A stretch of DNA of 64,000 nucleotides from assembly GCA_028752905.1 (NCBI GenBank), contig JAQNBH010000002.1, positions 32,263,530 to 32,327,529 of the forward strand, in the 5' to 3' direction. Source of the stretch: Cladorhizidae sp. MBARI D1340-BT2 (taxonomy: Eukaryota > Porifera > Demospongiae > Poecilosclerida > Cladorhizidae). Below the pieces are notes generated by a model. It made no database searches. It was not told the origin of the DNA and saw only the letters and a program-made list of their open reading frames with translations. Below, piece by piece: positions 28,926-44,100 of the stretch (positions are counted from its first letter, which is position 1; each line of letters opens with the position of its first letter). A program made the translations under genes and the position numbers.

Positions 28926-31900
28926 TGTGATGCCCTTCAATATAGCCACCATGCCTGATGAATATGTGGATGCTCTTTCAATTTAGCCATCCTGGCTGAT
29001 GAATATGTGATGCCTTTCAATTTAGCCAACCTTGCTGATGAATATGTGATGCCTTTCAAGTTTTGCCACGCTGGCTGATGAATATGTGATGCCATTCAAT
29101 TAAGCCACCCTGGCTAATGAATATGTGATGCCTTACAATATACCTGATGAATATGTGATGCCTTTCAATTTAGCCACCCGAGCTGATGAATATGTGGATG
29201 CCTTGCCACCCTGTGTGATGCCTTTCAATTTAGCCACCCTGCCTGATGAATATTCAATTTAGCCACCTTGGCTGATGAATATGTGGATGCCTTTCAATTT
29301 AGCCACCCTGTCTGATGAATATGTGATGCCTTTCAATTTAGCCACCCTGGCTGATGAATATGTGATGCCTTTCAATTTAGCCACCCTTTCTGATGAATAT
29401 GTGATGCCTTTCAATTTAGCCACCCTTGCTGATGAATATGTGATACCTTTCAATTTAGCCACCCTGCCTGATGAATATGTGATGCCCTTCAATATAGCCA
29501 CCATGCCTGATGAATATGTGGATGCTCTTTCAATTTAGCCATCCTGGCTGATGAATATGTGATGCCTTTCAATTTAGCCACCCTGGCTGATGAATATGTG
29601 ATGCCTTTCAATTTAGCCACCCTGCCTGATGAATATGGGATGCCTTTCAATTTAGCCACCCTGCCTGATGAATATGTTATGCCTTTCAATATAGCCACCA
29701 TGCCTGATGAATATGTGATGCCTTTCAATTTTGCCACCCTGCCTGATGAATATGTGATGCCTTTCAATTTAGCCTCCCTGCCTGATGAATATGTGTTGCC
29801 TTTCGATTTAGCCACCCTGCCTGATGTATATGTTATGCCTTTCAATGTAGCCGATGAATATGTGATACCTTTCAATTTAGCCAACCTGCCTGATGAATAT
29901 TCAATTTAGCCACCCTGTCTGATGAATATGTGATGTCTTTCAATTTAGCCAACCTGCCTGATGAATATGTGATGCCTTTCAATTTAGCCACCCTGCCTGA
30001 TGAATATGTGATGCCTTTCAATTTAGCCACACGAGCTGATGAATATGTGGATGCCTTTCAATTTAGCCACCCTGCCTGATGAATATGTGATGCGTTTCAA
30101 TTTAGCCACCCTGGCTGATGAATATGTGGATGCCTTTCAATTTAGCCACTCTGCCTGATGAATATTTGATGCCTTTCAATTTATCCACCCTTGCTGATGA
30201 ATATGTGATAACTTTCAATTTAGCCACCCTTGCTGATGAATATGTGATGCCTTTCAATTTAGCCACCCTGCCTGATGAATATGTAATGCCTTTCAATTTA
30301 GCCACCCTGCCTGATTAATATGTGATGCCCTTCAATATAGCCACCATGCCTGATGAATATGTGGATGCTCTTTCAATTTAGCCATCCTGGCTGATGAATA
30401 TGTGATGCCTTTCAATTTAGCCACCCTTGCTGATGAATATGTGATGCCTTTCAATTTAGCCACCCTGCCTGATGAATATGTAATGCCTTTCAATTTAGCC
30501 ACCCTGCCTGATTAATATGTGATGCCTTTCAATTTAGCCACCCTGCCTGATGAATATGTAATGCCTTTCAATTTAGCAAATCTGCCTGATGAATATGTGA
30601 TGCCTTTCAATTTAGCCAACCTTGCTGATGAATATGTGATGCCTTTCAATTTAGCCTCCCTGCCTGATGAATATGTGATGCCTTTCGATTTAGCCACCCT
30701 GGCTGATGAATATGTGTTGCCATGAATATGTGTTGCCTTTCAATTTAGCCACCTTGGCTGATGAATATGTGATGCCTTTCAATTTAGCCACCCTGGCTGA
30801 TGAATATGTGATGCCTTTCAATTTAGCCACACTTGCTGATGAGTATGTGATGCCTTTAAATTTTTAGCCACCCTAGCTGATTAATATGTGATGCCCTTCA
30901 ATATAGCCACCATGCCTGATGAATATGTGGACACCTTTCAATTTAGCCACCCTGCCTGATGAATATGTGATGCGTTTCAAGGTTTGCCACCCTGGCTGAT
31001 GAATATGTGATGCCTTTCAAATTAGCCATCCTGCTTGATGAATATGTGATGCCATTCAATTTAGCCACCCTGGCTAATGAATATGTGATGCCTTTCAATA
31101 TAGCCACCATGCCTGATGAATATGTGATGCCTTTCAATTTAGCCACCCGAGCTGATGAATATGTGGATGCCTTTCAATTTAGCCACCCTGGCTGATGAAC
31201 ATGTGATGCCAACAATTTAGCCACCCTGGCTGATGAATATGTGGATGCCTTTCAATTTAGCCACCCTGCCTGATGAATATGTGATGCCTTTCGATTTAGC
31301 CACCCTGCCTGATGAATATGTTATGCCTTTCAATATAGCCACCCTGCCTGATGAATATGTGATGTCTTTCAATTGAGCCAACCTGCCTGATGAATATGTG
31401 ATGCCTTTCAATTTAGCCACCCTGCCTGATGAATATGTGATGCCTTTCAATTTAGCCAACCTGGCTGATGAATATGTGATGCCTTTCAATTTAGCCACAC
31501 TGGCTGATGAATATGTGATGCCTTTCAAGTTTTGCCACCCTGGCTGATGAATATGTGATGCCTTTCAAATTAGCCATCCTGCTTGATGAATATGTGATGC
31601 CATTGAATTTAGCCAACCTGGTTAATGAATATGTGATGCCTTTCAATTTAGCCAACCTGCCTGATGAATATTCAATTTAGCCACCCTGGCTGATGAATAT
31701 GTGATGTCTTTCAATTTAGCCAACCTGCCTGATGAATTAGTGATGCCTTTCAATTTAGCCACCCTGCCTGATGCATATGTGATGCCTTTCAATTTAGCCA
31801 CACGAGCTGATGAATATGTGGATGCCTTTCAATTTAGCCACCCTGCTTGATGAATATGTGATGCGTTTCAATTTAGCCACCCTGGCTGATGAATATGTGG

Positions 31901-32185
31901 ATGCCTTTCAATTTAGCCACCCTGCCTGATGAATATTTGATGCCTTTCAATTTATCCACCCTTGCTGATGAATATGTGATACCTTTCAATTTAGCCACCC
32001 TTGCTGATGAATATGTGATGCCTTTCAATTTAGCCACCCTGCCTGATGAATATGTAATGCCTTTCAATTTAGCCACCCTGCCTGATTAATATGTGATGCC
32101 CTTCAATATAGCCACCATGCCTGATGAATATGTGGATGCTCTTTCAATTTAGCCATCCTGGCTGATGAATATGTGATGCCTTTCA
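25850..32185 (+). repeat. 3,166-bp higher-order repeat, two tandem copies
   Basis: About 25,850-29,015 and about 29,016-32,185 carry the same ordered monomer variants at an exact 3,166-bp offset. They share a private join, GTTGCCATGAATATGTGTTG, near 27,550 and 30,716. They differ at isolated sites: GTGGACGCC near 27,764 against GTGGACACC near 30,930, and GATGTCTTTAAAT near 27,683 against GATGCCTTTAAAT near 30,849. The high similarity implies recent duplication. Confidence 0.85.
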
Positions 32186-35177
32186 ATTTAGCCACCCTTG
32201 CTGATGAATATGTGGATGCCTTTCAATTTAGCCACCCTGCCTGATGAATATTTGATGCCTTTCAATTTATCCACCCTTGCTGATGAATATGTGATACCTT
32301 TCAATTTAGCCACCCTTGCTGATGAATATGTGATGCCTTTCAATTTAGGTACCCTGCCTGATGAATATGTGATGCCCTTCAATATAGCCACCATGCCTGA
32401 TGAATATGTGGATGCTCTTTCAATTTAGCCATCCTGGCTGATGAATATGTGATGCCTTTCAATTTAGCCACCCTTGCTGATGAATATGTGATGCCTTTCA
32501 ATTTAGCCATCCTGCCTGATGAATATGTAATGCCTTTCAATTTAGCCACCCGGCCTGATTAATATGTGATGCCTTTCAATTTAGCCACCCTGCCTGATGA
32601 ATATGTAATGCCTTTCAATTTAGCAAATCTGCCTGATGAATACGTGATGCCTTTCAATTTAGCCACCCTGGCTGATGAATATGTGATGCCTTTCACCCTG
32701 CCTGATGAATATTCAATTTAGCCACCCTGCCTGATGAATATGTGATGTCTTTCAATTTAACCAACCTGCCTGATGAATATGTGATGCCTTTTAATTTAGC
32801 CACCCTGCCTGATGAATATGTGTTGCCTTTCAATTTAGCCACCTTGGCTGATGAATATGTGATACCTTTCAATTTAGCCACCCTGCCTGATGAATATGTG
32901 ATGCCCTTCAATATAGCCACCATGCCTGATGAATATGTGGATGCTCTTTCAATTTAGCCATCCTGGCTGATGAATATGTGATGCCTTTCAATTTAGCCAC
33001 CCTGGCTGATGAATATGTGATGCCTTTCAATTTAGCCACCCTGCCTGATGAATATGGGATGCCTTTCAATTTAGCCACCATGCCTGATGAATATGTTATG
33101 CCTTTCAATATAGCCACGATGCCTGATGAATATGTGATGCCTTTCAATTTTGCCACCCTGCCTGATGAATATGTGATGCCTTTCAATTTAGCCTCCCTGC
33201 CTGATGAATATGTGATGCCTTTCGATTTAGCCACCCTGCCTGATGTATATGTTATGCCTTTCAATGTAGCCGATGAATATGTGATACCTTTCAATTTAGC
33301 CAACCTGCCTGATGAATATTCAATTTAGCCACCCTGGCTGATGAATATGTGATGCCTTTCAAGTTTTGCCACCCTGGCTGATGAATATGTGATGCCTTTC
33401 AAATTAGCCATCCTGCTTGATGAATATGTGATGCCATTGAATTTAGCCAACCTGGTTAATGAATATGTGATGCCTTTCAATTTAGCCAACCTGCCTGATG
33501 AATATTCAATTTAGCCACCCTGGCTGATGAATATGTGATGTCTTTCAATTTAGCCAACCTGCCTGATGAATTAGTGATGCCTTTCAATTTAGCCACCCTG
33601 CCTGATGCATATGTGATGCCTTTCAATTTAGCCACACGAGCTGATGAATATGTGGATGCCTTTCAATTTAGCCACCCTGCTTGATGAATATGTGATGCGT
33701 TTCAATTTAGCCACCCTGGCTGATGAATATGTGGATGCCTTTCAATTTAGCCACCCTGCCTGATGAATATTTGATGCCTTTCAATTTATCCACCCTTGCT
33801 GATGAATATGTGATACCTTTCAATTTAGCCACCCTTGCTGATGAATATGTGATGCCTTTCAATTTAGCCACCCTGCCTGATGAATATGTAATGCCTTTCA
33901 ATTTAGCCACCCTGCCTGATTAATATGTGATGCCCTTCAATATAGCCACCATGCCTGATGAATATGTGGATGCTCTTTCAATTTAGCCATCCTGGCTGAT
34001 GAATATGTGATGCCTTTCAATTTAGCCACCCTTGCTGATGAATATGTGGATGCCTTTCAATTTAGCCACCCTGCCTGATGAATATTTGATGCCTTTCAAT
34101 TTATCCACCCTTGCTGATGAATATGTGATACCTTTCAATTTAGCCACCCTTGCTGATGAATATGTGATGCCTTTCAATTTAGGCACCCTGCCTGATGAAT
34201 ATGTGATGCCCTTCAATATAGCCACCATGCCTGATGAATATGTGGATGCTCTTTCAATTTAGCCATCCTGGCTGATGAATATGTGATGCCTTTCAATTTA
34301 GCCACCCTTGCTGATGAATATGTGATGCCTTTCAATTTAGCCATCCTGCCTGATGAATATGTAATGCCTTTCAATTTAGCCACCCGGCCTGATTAATATG
34401 TGATGCCTTTCAATTTAGCCACCCTGCCTGATGAATATGTAATGCCTTTCAATTTAGCAAATCTGCCTGATGAATACGTGATGCCTTTCAATTTAGCCAC
34501 CCTGGCTGATGAATATGTGATGCCTTTCACCCTGCCTGATGAATATTCAATTTAGCCACCCTGCCTGATGAATATGTGATGTCTTTCAATTTAACCAACC
34601 TGCCTGATGAATATGTGATGCCTTTCAATTTAGCCACCCTGCCTGATGAATATGTGTTGCCTTTCAATTTAGCCACCTTGGCTGATGAATATGTGATACC
34701 TTTCAATTTAGCCACCCTGCCTGATGAATATGTGATGCCCTTCAATATAGCCACCATGCCTGATGAATATGTGGATGCTCTTTCAATTTAGCCATCCTGG
34801 CTGATGAATATGTGATGCCTTTCAATTTAGCCACTCTGGCTGATGAATATGTGATGCCTTTCAATTTAGCCACCCTGCCTGATGAATATGGGATGCCTTT
34901 CAATTTAGCCACCATGCCTGATGAATATGTTATGCCTTTCAATATAGCCACGATGCCTGATGAATATGTGATGCCTTTCAATTTTGCCACCCTGCCTGAT
35001 GAATATGTGATGCCTTTCAATTTAGCCTCCCTGCCTGATGAATATGTGATGCCTTTCGATTTAGCCACCCTGCCTGATGTATATGTTATGCCTTTCAATG
35101 TAGCCGATGAATATGTGATACCTTTCAATTTAGCCAACCTGCCTGATGAATATTCAATTTAGCCACCCTGGCTGATG
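31510..35177 (+). repeat. 1,834-bp higher-order repeat, two tandem copies
   Basis: Ordered variants at about 31,510-33,343 recur at an offset of 1,834 (about 33,344-35,177), with landmarks CAAGTTTTGCCACCC, GATGAATTAGTGATGCC, CACCCGGCCTGATTAAT and AATGTAGCCGATG. Differences are few: TTTAGGTACC near 32,345 against TTTAGGCACC near 34,180, and CTTTTAATTT near 32,788 against CTTTCAATTT. The block overlaps the end of the 3,166-bp repeat and the start of the 6,430-bp repeat, so amplification steps were layered on each other. Confidence 0.83.
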
Positions 35178-38100
35178 AATATGTGATGTGTTTCAATTTA
35201 GCCAACCTGCCTGATGAATATGTGATGCCTTTCAATTTAGCCACCCTGCCTGATGTATATGTGATGCCTTTCAATTTAGCCACACGAGCTGATGAATATG
35301 TGGATGCCTTTCAATTTAGCCACCCTGCCTGATGAATATGTGATGCGTTTCAATTTAGCCACCCTGGCTGATGAATATGTGGATGCCTTTCAATTTAGCC
35401 ACCCTGCCTGATGAATATTTGATGCCTTTCAATTTATCCACCCTTGCTGATGAATATGTGATACCTTTCAATTTAGCCACCCTTGCTGATGAATATGTGA
35501 TGCCTTTCAATTTAGGCACCCTGCCTGATGAATATGTGATGCCCTTCAATATAGACACCATGCCTGATGAATATGTGGATGCTCTTTCAATTTAGCCATC
35601 CTGGCTGATGAATATGTGATGCCTTTCAATTTAGCCACCCTTGCTGATGAATATGTGATGCCTTTCAATTTAGCCACCCTGCCTGATGAATATGTAATGC
35701 CTTTCAATTTAGCCACCCTGCCTGATTAATATGTGATGCCTTTCAATTTAGCCACCCTGCCTGATGAATATGTAATGCCTTTCCATTTAGCAAATCTGCC
35801 TGATGAATACGTGATGCCTTTCAATTTAGCCACACTGGCTAATGAATATGTGGTGCCTTTCACCCTGCCTGATGAATATTCAATTTAGCCACCCTGCCTG
35901 ATGAATATGTGATGTCTTTCAATTTAACCAACCTGCCTGATGAATATGTGATGCCTTTCAATTTAGCCACCCTGCCTGATGAATATGTGATGCCCTTCAA
36001 TATAGACACCATGCCTGATGAATATGTGGATGCTCTTTCAATTTAGCCATCCTGGCTGATGAATATGTGATGCCTTTCAATTTAGCCACCCTTGCTGATG
36101 AATATGTGATGCCTTTCAATTTAGCCACCCTGCCTGATGAATATGTAATGCCTTTCAATTTAGCCACCCTGCCTGATTAATATGTGATGCCTTTCAATTT
36201 AGCCACCCTGCCTGATGAATATGTAATGCCTTTCAATTTAGCAAATCTGCCTGATGAATACGTGATGCCTTTCAATTTAGCCACACTGGCTAATGAATAT
36301 GTGGTGCCTTTCACCCTGCCTGATGAATATTCAATTTAGCCACCCTGCCTGATGAATATGTGATGTCTTTCAATTTAACCAACCTGCCTGATGAATATGT
36401 GATGCCTTTCAATTTAGCCACCCTGCCTGATGAATATGTGATGCCTTTCAATTTAGCCACCCTGGCTGATGAATATGTGATGCCTTTCAATTTAGCAACC
36501 CTGGCTGATGAATATGTGATGCCTTTCAATTTAGCCACCCTGGCTGATGAATATGTGATGCCTTTCAATATAGCCACCCTGCCTGGATGAATATGTGTTG
36601 CCTTTCAATTTAGCCACCCGAATGGATGAATATGTGGATGCCGTTCAATTTAGCCACCCTGCCTGATGAATATGTGATGCCTTTCAATTTAGCCACCCCG
36701 CCTGATGAATATGTTATGCCTTTCAATATAGCCACTCTAGCTGATAAATATGTTATGCCTTTCAATATAGCCACCTTGCCTGATGAATATGTGGATGCCT
36801 TTCAATTTAGCCACCCTGGCAGATTAATACTTGGATGCCTTTCAATTTAGCAACACTGCCTGATGAATATGTGATGCCTTTCAATTTAGCCACCCTGGCT
36901 GATGAATATGTGATGCCTTTCAATTTAGCCACCCTTGCTGATGAATATGTGATGCCTTTCAATTTAGCCACCCTGCCTGATTAATATGTGATGCCTTTCA
37001 ATTTAGCCACCCTGCCTGATGAATATGTTAATTCCTTTCAATTTAGCCAACCTTGCTGATGAATATGTGATGCCTTTCAATATAGCCACCCTTGCTGATG
37101 AATATGTGATGCCTTTAAATTTTTAGCCACCCTAGCTGATGAATATGTGATGCCTTTCAATTTAGCCTCCCTGCCTGATGAATATGTGATGCCTTTCGAT
37201 TTAGCCATCCTGGCTGATGAATATGTGTTGCCTTTCAATTTAGCCACCTTGGCTGATGAATATGTGATGCCTTTCAATTTAGCCACCCAGGCTGATGAAT
37301 ATGTGATGCCTTTCAATATAGCCACCCTTGCTGATGAATATGTGATGCCTTTAAATTTTTAGCCACCCTAGCTGATGAATATGTGATGCCCTTCAATATA
37401 GCCACCATGCCTGATGAATATGTGGATGCCTTTCAATTTAGCCACCCTGCCTGATGAATATGTGATGCCATTCAATTTAGCCACCCTGGCTAATGAATAT
37501 GTGATGCCTTTCAATATAGCCACCCTGCCTGATGAATATGTGATGCCTTTCAATTTAGCCACCCGAGCTGATGAATATGTGGATGCCTTTCAATTTAGCC
37601 ACCCTGGCTGATGAATATGTGGATGCCTTTCAATTTAGCCACCCTGCCTGATGAATATTCAATTTAGCCACCCTGCCTGATGAATATGTGATGTCTTTCA
37701 ATTGAGCCAACCTGCCTGATGAATATGTGATGCCTTTCAATTTAGCCACCCTGCCTGATGAATATGTGATGCCTATCAATTTAGCCACTCTGGCTGATGA
37801 ATATGTGATGCCTTTCAATTTAGCCACCCTGCCTGATGAATATGTGATGCCCTAGCCACCATGCCTGATGAATATGTGGATGCTCTTTCAATTTAGCCAA
37901 TCTGCCTGATGAATATGTGATGCCTTTCAATTTAGCCAACCTTGCTGATGAATATGTGATGCCTTTCAATTTAGCCTCCCTGCCTGATGAATATGTGATG
38001 CCTTTCGATTTAGCCACCCTGGCTGATGAATATGTGTTGCCTTTCAATTTAGCCACCTTGGCTGATGAATATGTGATACCTTTCAATTTAGCCACCCTGC

Positions 38101-41100
38101 CTGATGAATATGTGATGCCCTTCAATATAGCCACCATGCCTGATGAATATGTGATGCCTTTCAATTTTGCCACCCTGCCTGATGAATATGTGATGCCTTT
38201 CAATTTAGCCTCCCTGCCTGATGAATATGTGATGCCTTTCGATTTAGCCACCCTGCCTGATGTATATGTTATGCCTTTCAATGTAGCCGATGAATATGTG
38301 ATACCTTTCAATTTAGCCAACCTGCCTGATGAATATTCAATTTAGCCACCCTGGCTGATGAATATGTGATGTGTTTCAATTTAGCCAACCTGCCTGATGA
38401 ATATGTGATGCCTTTCAATTTAGCCACCCTGCCTGATGTATATGTGATGCCTTTCAATTTAGCCACACGAGCTGATGAATATGTGGATGCCTTTCAATTT
38501 AGCCACCCTGCCTGATGAATATGTGATGCGTTTCAATTTAGCCACCCTGGCTGATGAATATGTGGATGCCTTTCAATTTAGCCACCCTGCCTGATGAATA
38601 TTTGATGCCTTTCAATTTATCCACCCTTGCTGATGAATATGTGATACCTTTCAATTTAGCCACCCTTGCTGATGAATATGTGATGCCTTTCAATTTAGGC
38701 ACCCTGCCTGATGAATATGTGATGCCCTTCAATATAGACACCATGCCTGATGAATATGTGGATGCTCTTTCAATTTAGCCATCCTGGCTGATGAATATGT
38801 GATGCCTTTCAATTTAGCCACCCTTGCTGATGAATATGTGATGCCTTTCAATTTAGCCACCCTGCCTGATGAATATGTAATGCCTTTCAATTTAGCCACC
38901 CTGCCTGATTAATATGTGATGCCTTTCAATTTAGCCACCCTGCCTGATGAATATGTAATGCCTTTCAATTTAGCAAATCTGCCTGATGAATACGTGATGC
39001 CTTTCAATTTAGCCACACTGGCTAATGAATATGTGGTGCCTTTCACCCTGCCTGATGAATATTCAATTTAGCCACCCTGCCTGATGAATATGTGATGTCT
39101 TTCAATTTAACCAACCTGCCTGATGAATATATGATGCCTTTCAATTTAGCCACCCTGCCTGATGAATATGTGATGCCCTTCAATATAGACACCATGCCTG
39201 ATGAATATGTGGATGCTCTTTCAATTTAGCCATCCTGGCTGATGAATATGTGATGCCTTTCAATTTAGCCACCCTTGCTGATGAATATGTGATGCCTTTC
39301 AATTTAGCCACCCTGCCTGATGAATATGTGATGCCCTTCAATATAGCCACCATGCCTGATGAATATGTGGATGCTCTTTCAATTTAGCCATCCTGGCTGA
39401 TGAATATGTGATGCCTTTCAATTTAGCCACCCTGGCTGATGAATATGTGATGCCTTTCAATTTAGCCACCCTGCCTGATGAATATGGGATGCCTTTCAAT
39501 TTAGCCACCATGCCTGATGAATATGTTATGCCTTTCAATATAGCCACGATGCCTGATGAATATGTGATGCCTTTCAATTTTGCCACCCTGCCTGATGAAT
39601 ATGTGATGCCTTTCAATTTAGCCTCCCTGCCTGATGAATATGTGATGCCTTTCGATTTAGCCACCCTGCCTGATGTATATGTTATGCCTTTCAATGTAGC
39701 CGATGAATATGTGATACCTTTCAATTTAGCCAACCTGCCTGATGAATATTCAATTTAGCCACCCTGGCTGATGAATATGTGATGCCTTTCAAGTTTTGCC
39801 ACCCTGGCTGATGAATATGTGATGCCTTTCAAATTAGCCATCCTGCTTGATGAATATGTGATGCCATTGAATTTAGCCAACCTGGTTAATGAATATGTGA
39901 TGCCTTTCAATTTAGCCAACCTGCCTGATGAATATTCAATTTAGCCACCCTGGCTGATGAATATGTGATGTCTTTCAATTTAGCCAACCTGCCTGATGAA
40001 TTAGTGATGCCTTTCAATTTAGCCACCCTGCCTGATGCATATGTGATGCCTTTCAATTTAGCCACACGAGCTGATGAATATGTGGATGCCTTTCAATTTA
40101 GCCACCCTGCTTGATGAATATGTGATGCGTTTCAATTTAGCCACCCTGGCTGATGAATATGTGGATGCCTTTCAATTTAGCCACCCTGCCTGATGAATAT
40201 TTGATGCCTTTCAATTTATCCACCCTTGCTGATGAATATGTGATACCTTTCAATTTAGCCACCCTTGCTGATGAATATGTGATGCCTTTCAATTTAGCCA
40301 CCCTGCCTGATGAATATGTAATGCCTTTCAATTTAGCCACCCTGCCTGATTAATATGTGATGCCCTTCAATATAGCCACCATGCCTGATGAATATGTGGA
40401 TGCTCTTTCAATTTAGCCATCCTGGCTGATGAATATGTGATGCCTTTCAATTTAGCCACCCTTGCTGATGAATATGTGGATGCCTTTCAATTTAGCCACC
40501 CTGCCTGATGAATATTTGATGCCTTTCAATTTATCCACCCTTGCTGATGAATATGTGATACCTTTCAATTTAGCCACCCTTGCTGATGAATATGTGATGC
40601 CTTTCAATTTAGGCACCCTGCCTGATGAATATGTGATGCCCTTCAATATAGCCACCATGCCTGATGAATATGTGGATGCTCTTTCAATTTAGCCATCCTG
40701 GCTGATGAATATGTGATGCCTTTCAATTTAGCCACCCTTGCTGATGAATATGTGATGCCTTTCAATTTAGCCATCCTGCCTGATGAATATGTAATGCCTT
40801 TCAATTTAGCCACCCGGCCTGATTAATATGTGATGCCTTTCAATTTAGCCACCCTGCCTGATGAATATGTAATGCCTTTCAATTTAGCAAATCTGCCTGA
40901 TGAATACGTGATGCCTTTCAATTTAGCCACCCTGGCTGATGAATATGTGATGCCTTTCACCCTGCCTGATGAATATTCAATTTAGCCACCCTGCCTGATG
41001 AATATGTGATGTCTTTCAATTTAACCAACCTGCCTGATGAATATGTGATGCCTTTCAATTTAGCCACCCTGCCTGATGAATATGTGTTGCCTTTCAATTT

Positions 41101-44100
41101 AGCCACCTTGGCTGATGAATATGTGATACCTTTCAATTTAGCCACCCTGCCTGATGAATATGTGATGCCCTTCAATATAGCCACCATGCCTGATGAATAT
41201 GTGGATGCTCTTTCAATTTAGCCATCCTGGCTGATGAATATGTGATGCCTTTCAATTTAGCCACCCTGGCTGATGAATATGTGATGCCTTTCAATTTAGC
41301 CACCCTGCCTGATGAATATGGGATGCCTTTCAATTTAGCCACCATGCCTGATGAATATGTTATGCCTTTCAATATAGCCACGATGCCTGATGAATATGTG
41401 ATGCCTTTCAATTTTGCCACCCTGCCTGATGAATATGTGATGCCTTTCAATTTAGCCTCCCTGCCTGATGAATATGTGATGCCTTTCGATTTAGCCACCC
41501 TGCCTGATGTATATGTTATGCCTTTCAATGTAGCCGATGAATATGTGATACCTTTCAATTTAGCCAACCTGCCTGATGAATATTCAATTTAGCCACCCTG
41601 GCTGATGAATATGTGATGTGTTTCAATTTAGCCAACCTGCCTGATGAATATGTGATGCCTTTCAATTTAGCCACCCTGCCTGATGTATATGTGATGCCTT
41701 TCAATTTAGCCACACGAGCTGATGAATATGTGGATGCCTTTCAATTTAGCCACCCTGCCTGATGAATATGTGATGCGTTTCAATTTAGCCACCCTGGCTG
41801 ATGAATATGTGGATGCCTTTCAATTTAGCCACCCTGCCTGATGAATATTTGATGCCTTTCAATTTATCCACCCTTGCTGATGAATATGTGATACCTTTCA
41901 ATTTAGCCACCCTTGCTGATGAATATGTGATGCCTTTCAATTTAGGCACCCTGCCTGATGAATATGTGATGCCCTTCAATATAGACACCATGCCTGATGA
42001 ATATGTGGATGCTCTTTCAATTTAGCCATCCTGGCTGATGAATATGTGATGCCTTTCAATTTAGCCACCCTTGCTGATGAATATGTGATGCCTTTCAATT
42101 TAGCCACCCTGCCTGATGAATATGTAATGCCTTTCAATTTAGCCACCCTGCCTGATTAATATGTGATGCCTTTCAATTTAGCCACCCTGCCTGATGAATA
42201 TGTAATGCCTTTCCATTTAGCAAATCTGCCTGATGAATACGTGATGCCTTTCAATTTAGCCACACTGGCTAATGAATATGTGGTGCCTTTCACCCTGCCT
42301 GATGAATATTCAATTTAGCCACCCTGCCTGATGAATATGTGATGTCTTTCAATTTAACCAACCTGCCTGATGAATATGTGATGCCTTTCAATTTAGCCAC
42401 CCTGCCTGATGAATATGTGATGCCCTTCAATATAGACACCATGCCTGATGAATATGTGGATGCTCTTTCAATTTAGCCATCCTGGCTGATGAATATGTGA
42501 TGCCTTTCAATTTAGCCACCCTTGCTGATGAATATGTGATGCCTTTCAATTTAGCCACCCTGCCTGATGAATATGTAATGCCTTTCAATTTAGCCACCCT
42601 GCCTGATTAATATGTGATGCCTTTCAATTTAGCCACCCTGCCTGATGAATATGTAATGCCTTTCAATTTAGCAAATCTGCCTGATGAATACGTGATGCCT
42701 TTCAATTTAGCCACACTGGCTAATGAATATGTGGTGCCTTTCACCCTGCCTGATGAATATTCAATTTAGCCACCCTGCCTGATGAATATGTGATGTCTTT
42801 CAATTTAACCAACCTGCCTGATGAATATGTGATGCCTTTCAATTTAGCCACCCTGCCTGATGAATATGTGATGCCTTTCAATTTAGCCACCCTGGCTGAT
42901 GAATATGTGATGCCTTTCAATTTAGCAACCCTGGCTGATGAATATGTGATGCCTTTCAATTTAGCCACCCTGGCTGATGAATATGTGATGCCTTTCAATA
43001 TAGCCACCCTGCCTGGATGAATATGTGTTGCCTTTCAATTTAGCCACCCGAATGGATGAATATGTGGATGCCGTTCAATTTAGCCACCCTGCCTGATGAA
43101 TATGTGATGCCTTTCAATTTAGCCACCCCGCCTGATGAATATGTTATGCCTTTCAATATAGCCACTCTAGCTGATAAATATGTTATGCCTTTCAATATAG
43201 CCACCTTGCCTGATGAATATGTGGATGCCTTTCAATTTAGCCACCCTGGCAGATTAATACTTGGATGCCTTTCAATTTAGCAACACTGCCTGATGAATAT
43301 GTGATGCCTTTCAATTTAGCCACCCTGGCTGATGAATATGTGATGCCTTTCAATTTAGCCACCCTTGCTGATGAATATGTGATGCCTTTCAATTTAGCCA
43401 CCCTGCCTGATTAATATGTGATGCCTTTCAATTTAGCCACCCTGCCTGATGAATATGTTAATTCCTTTCAATTTAGCCAACCTTGCTGATGAATATGTGA
43501 TGCCTTTCAATATAGCCACCCTTGCTGATGAATATGTGATGCCTTTAAATTTTTAGCCACCCTAGCTGATGAATATGTGATGCCTTTCAATTTAGCCTCC
43601 CTGCCTGATGAATATGTGATGCCTTTCGATTTAGCCATCCTGGCTGATGAATATGTGTTGCCTTTCAATTTAGCCACCTTGGCTGATGAATATGTGATGC
43701 CTTTCAATTTAGCCACCCAGGCTGATGAATATGTGATGCCTTTCAATATAGCCACCCTTGCTGATGAATATGTGATGCCTTTAAATTTTTAGCCACCCTA
43801 GCTGATGAATATGTGATGCCCTTCAATATAGCCACCATGCCTGATGAATATGTGGATGCCTTTCAATTTAGCCACCCTGCCTGATGAATATGTGATGCCA
43901 TTCAATTTAGCCACCCTGGCTAATGAATATGTGATGCCTTTCAATATAGCCACCCTGCCTGATGAATATGTGATGCCTTTCAATTTAGCCACCCGAGCTG
44001 ATGAATATGTGGATGCCTTTCAATTTAGCCACCCTGGCTGATGAATATGTGGATGCCTTTCAATTTAGCCACCCTGCCTGATGAATATTCAATTTAGCCA

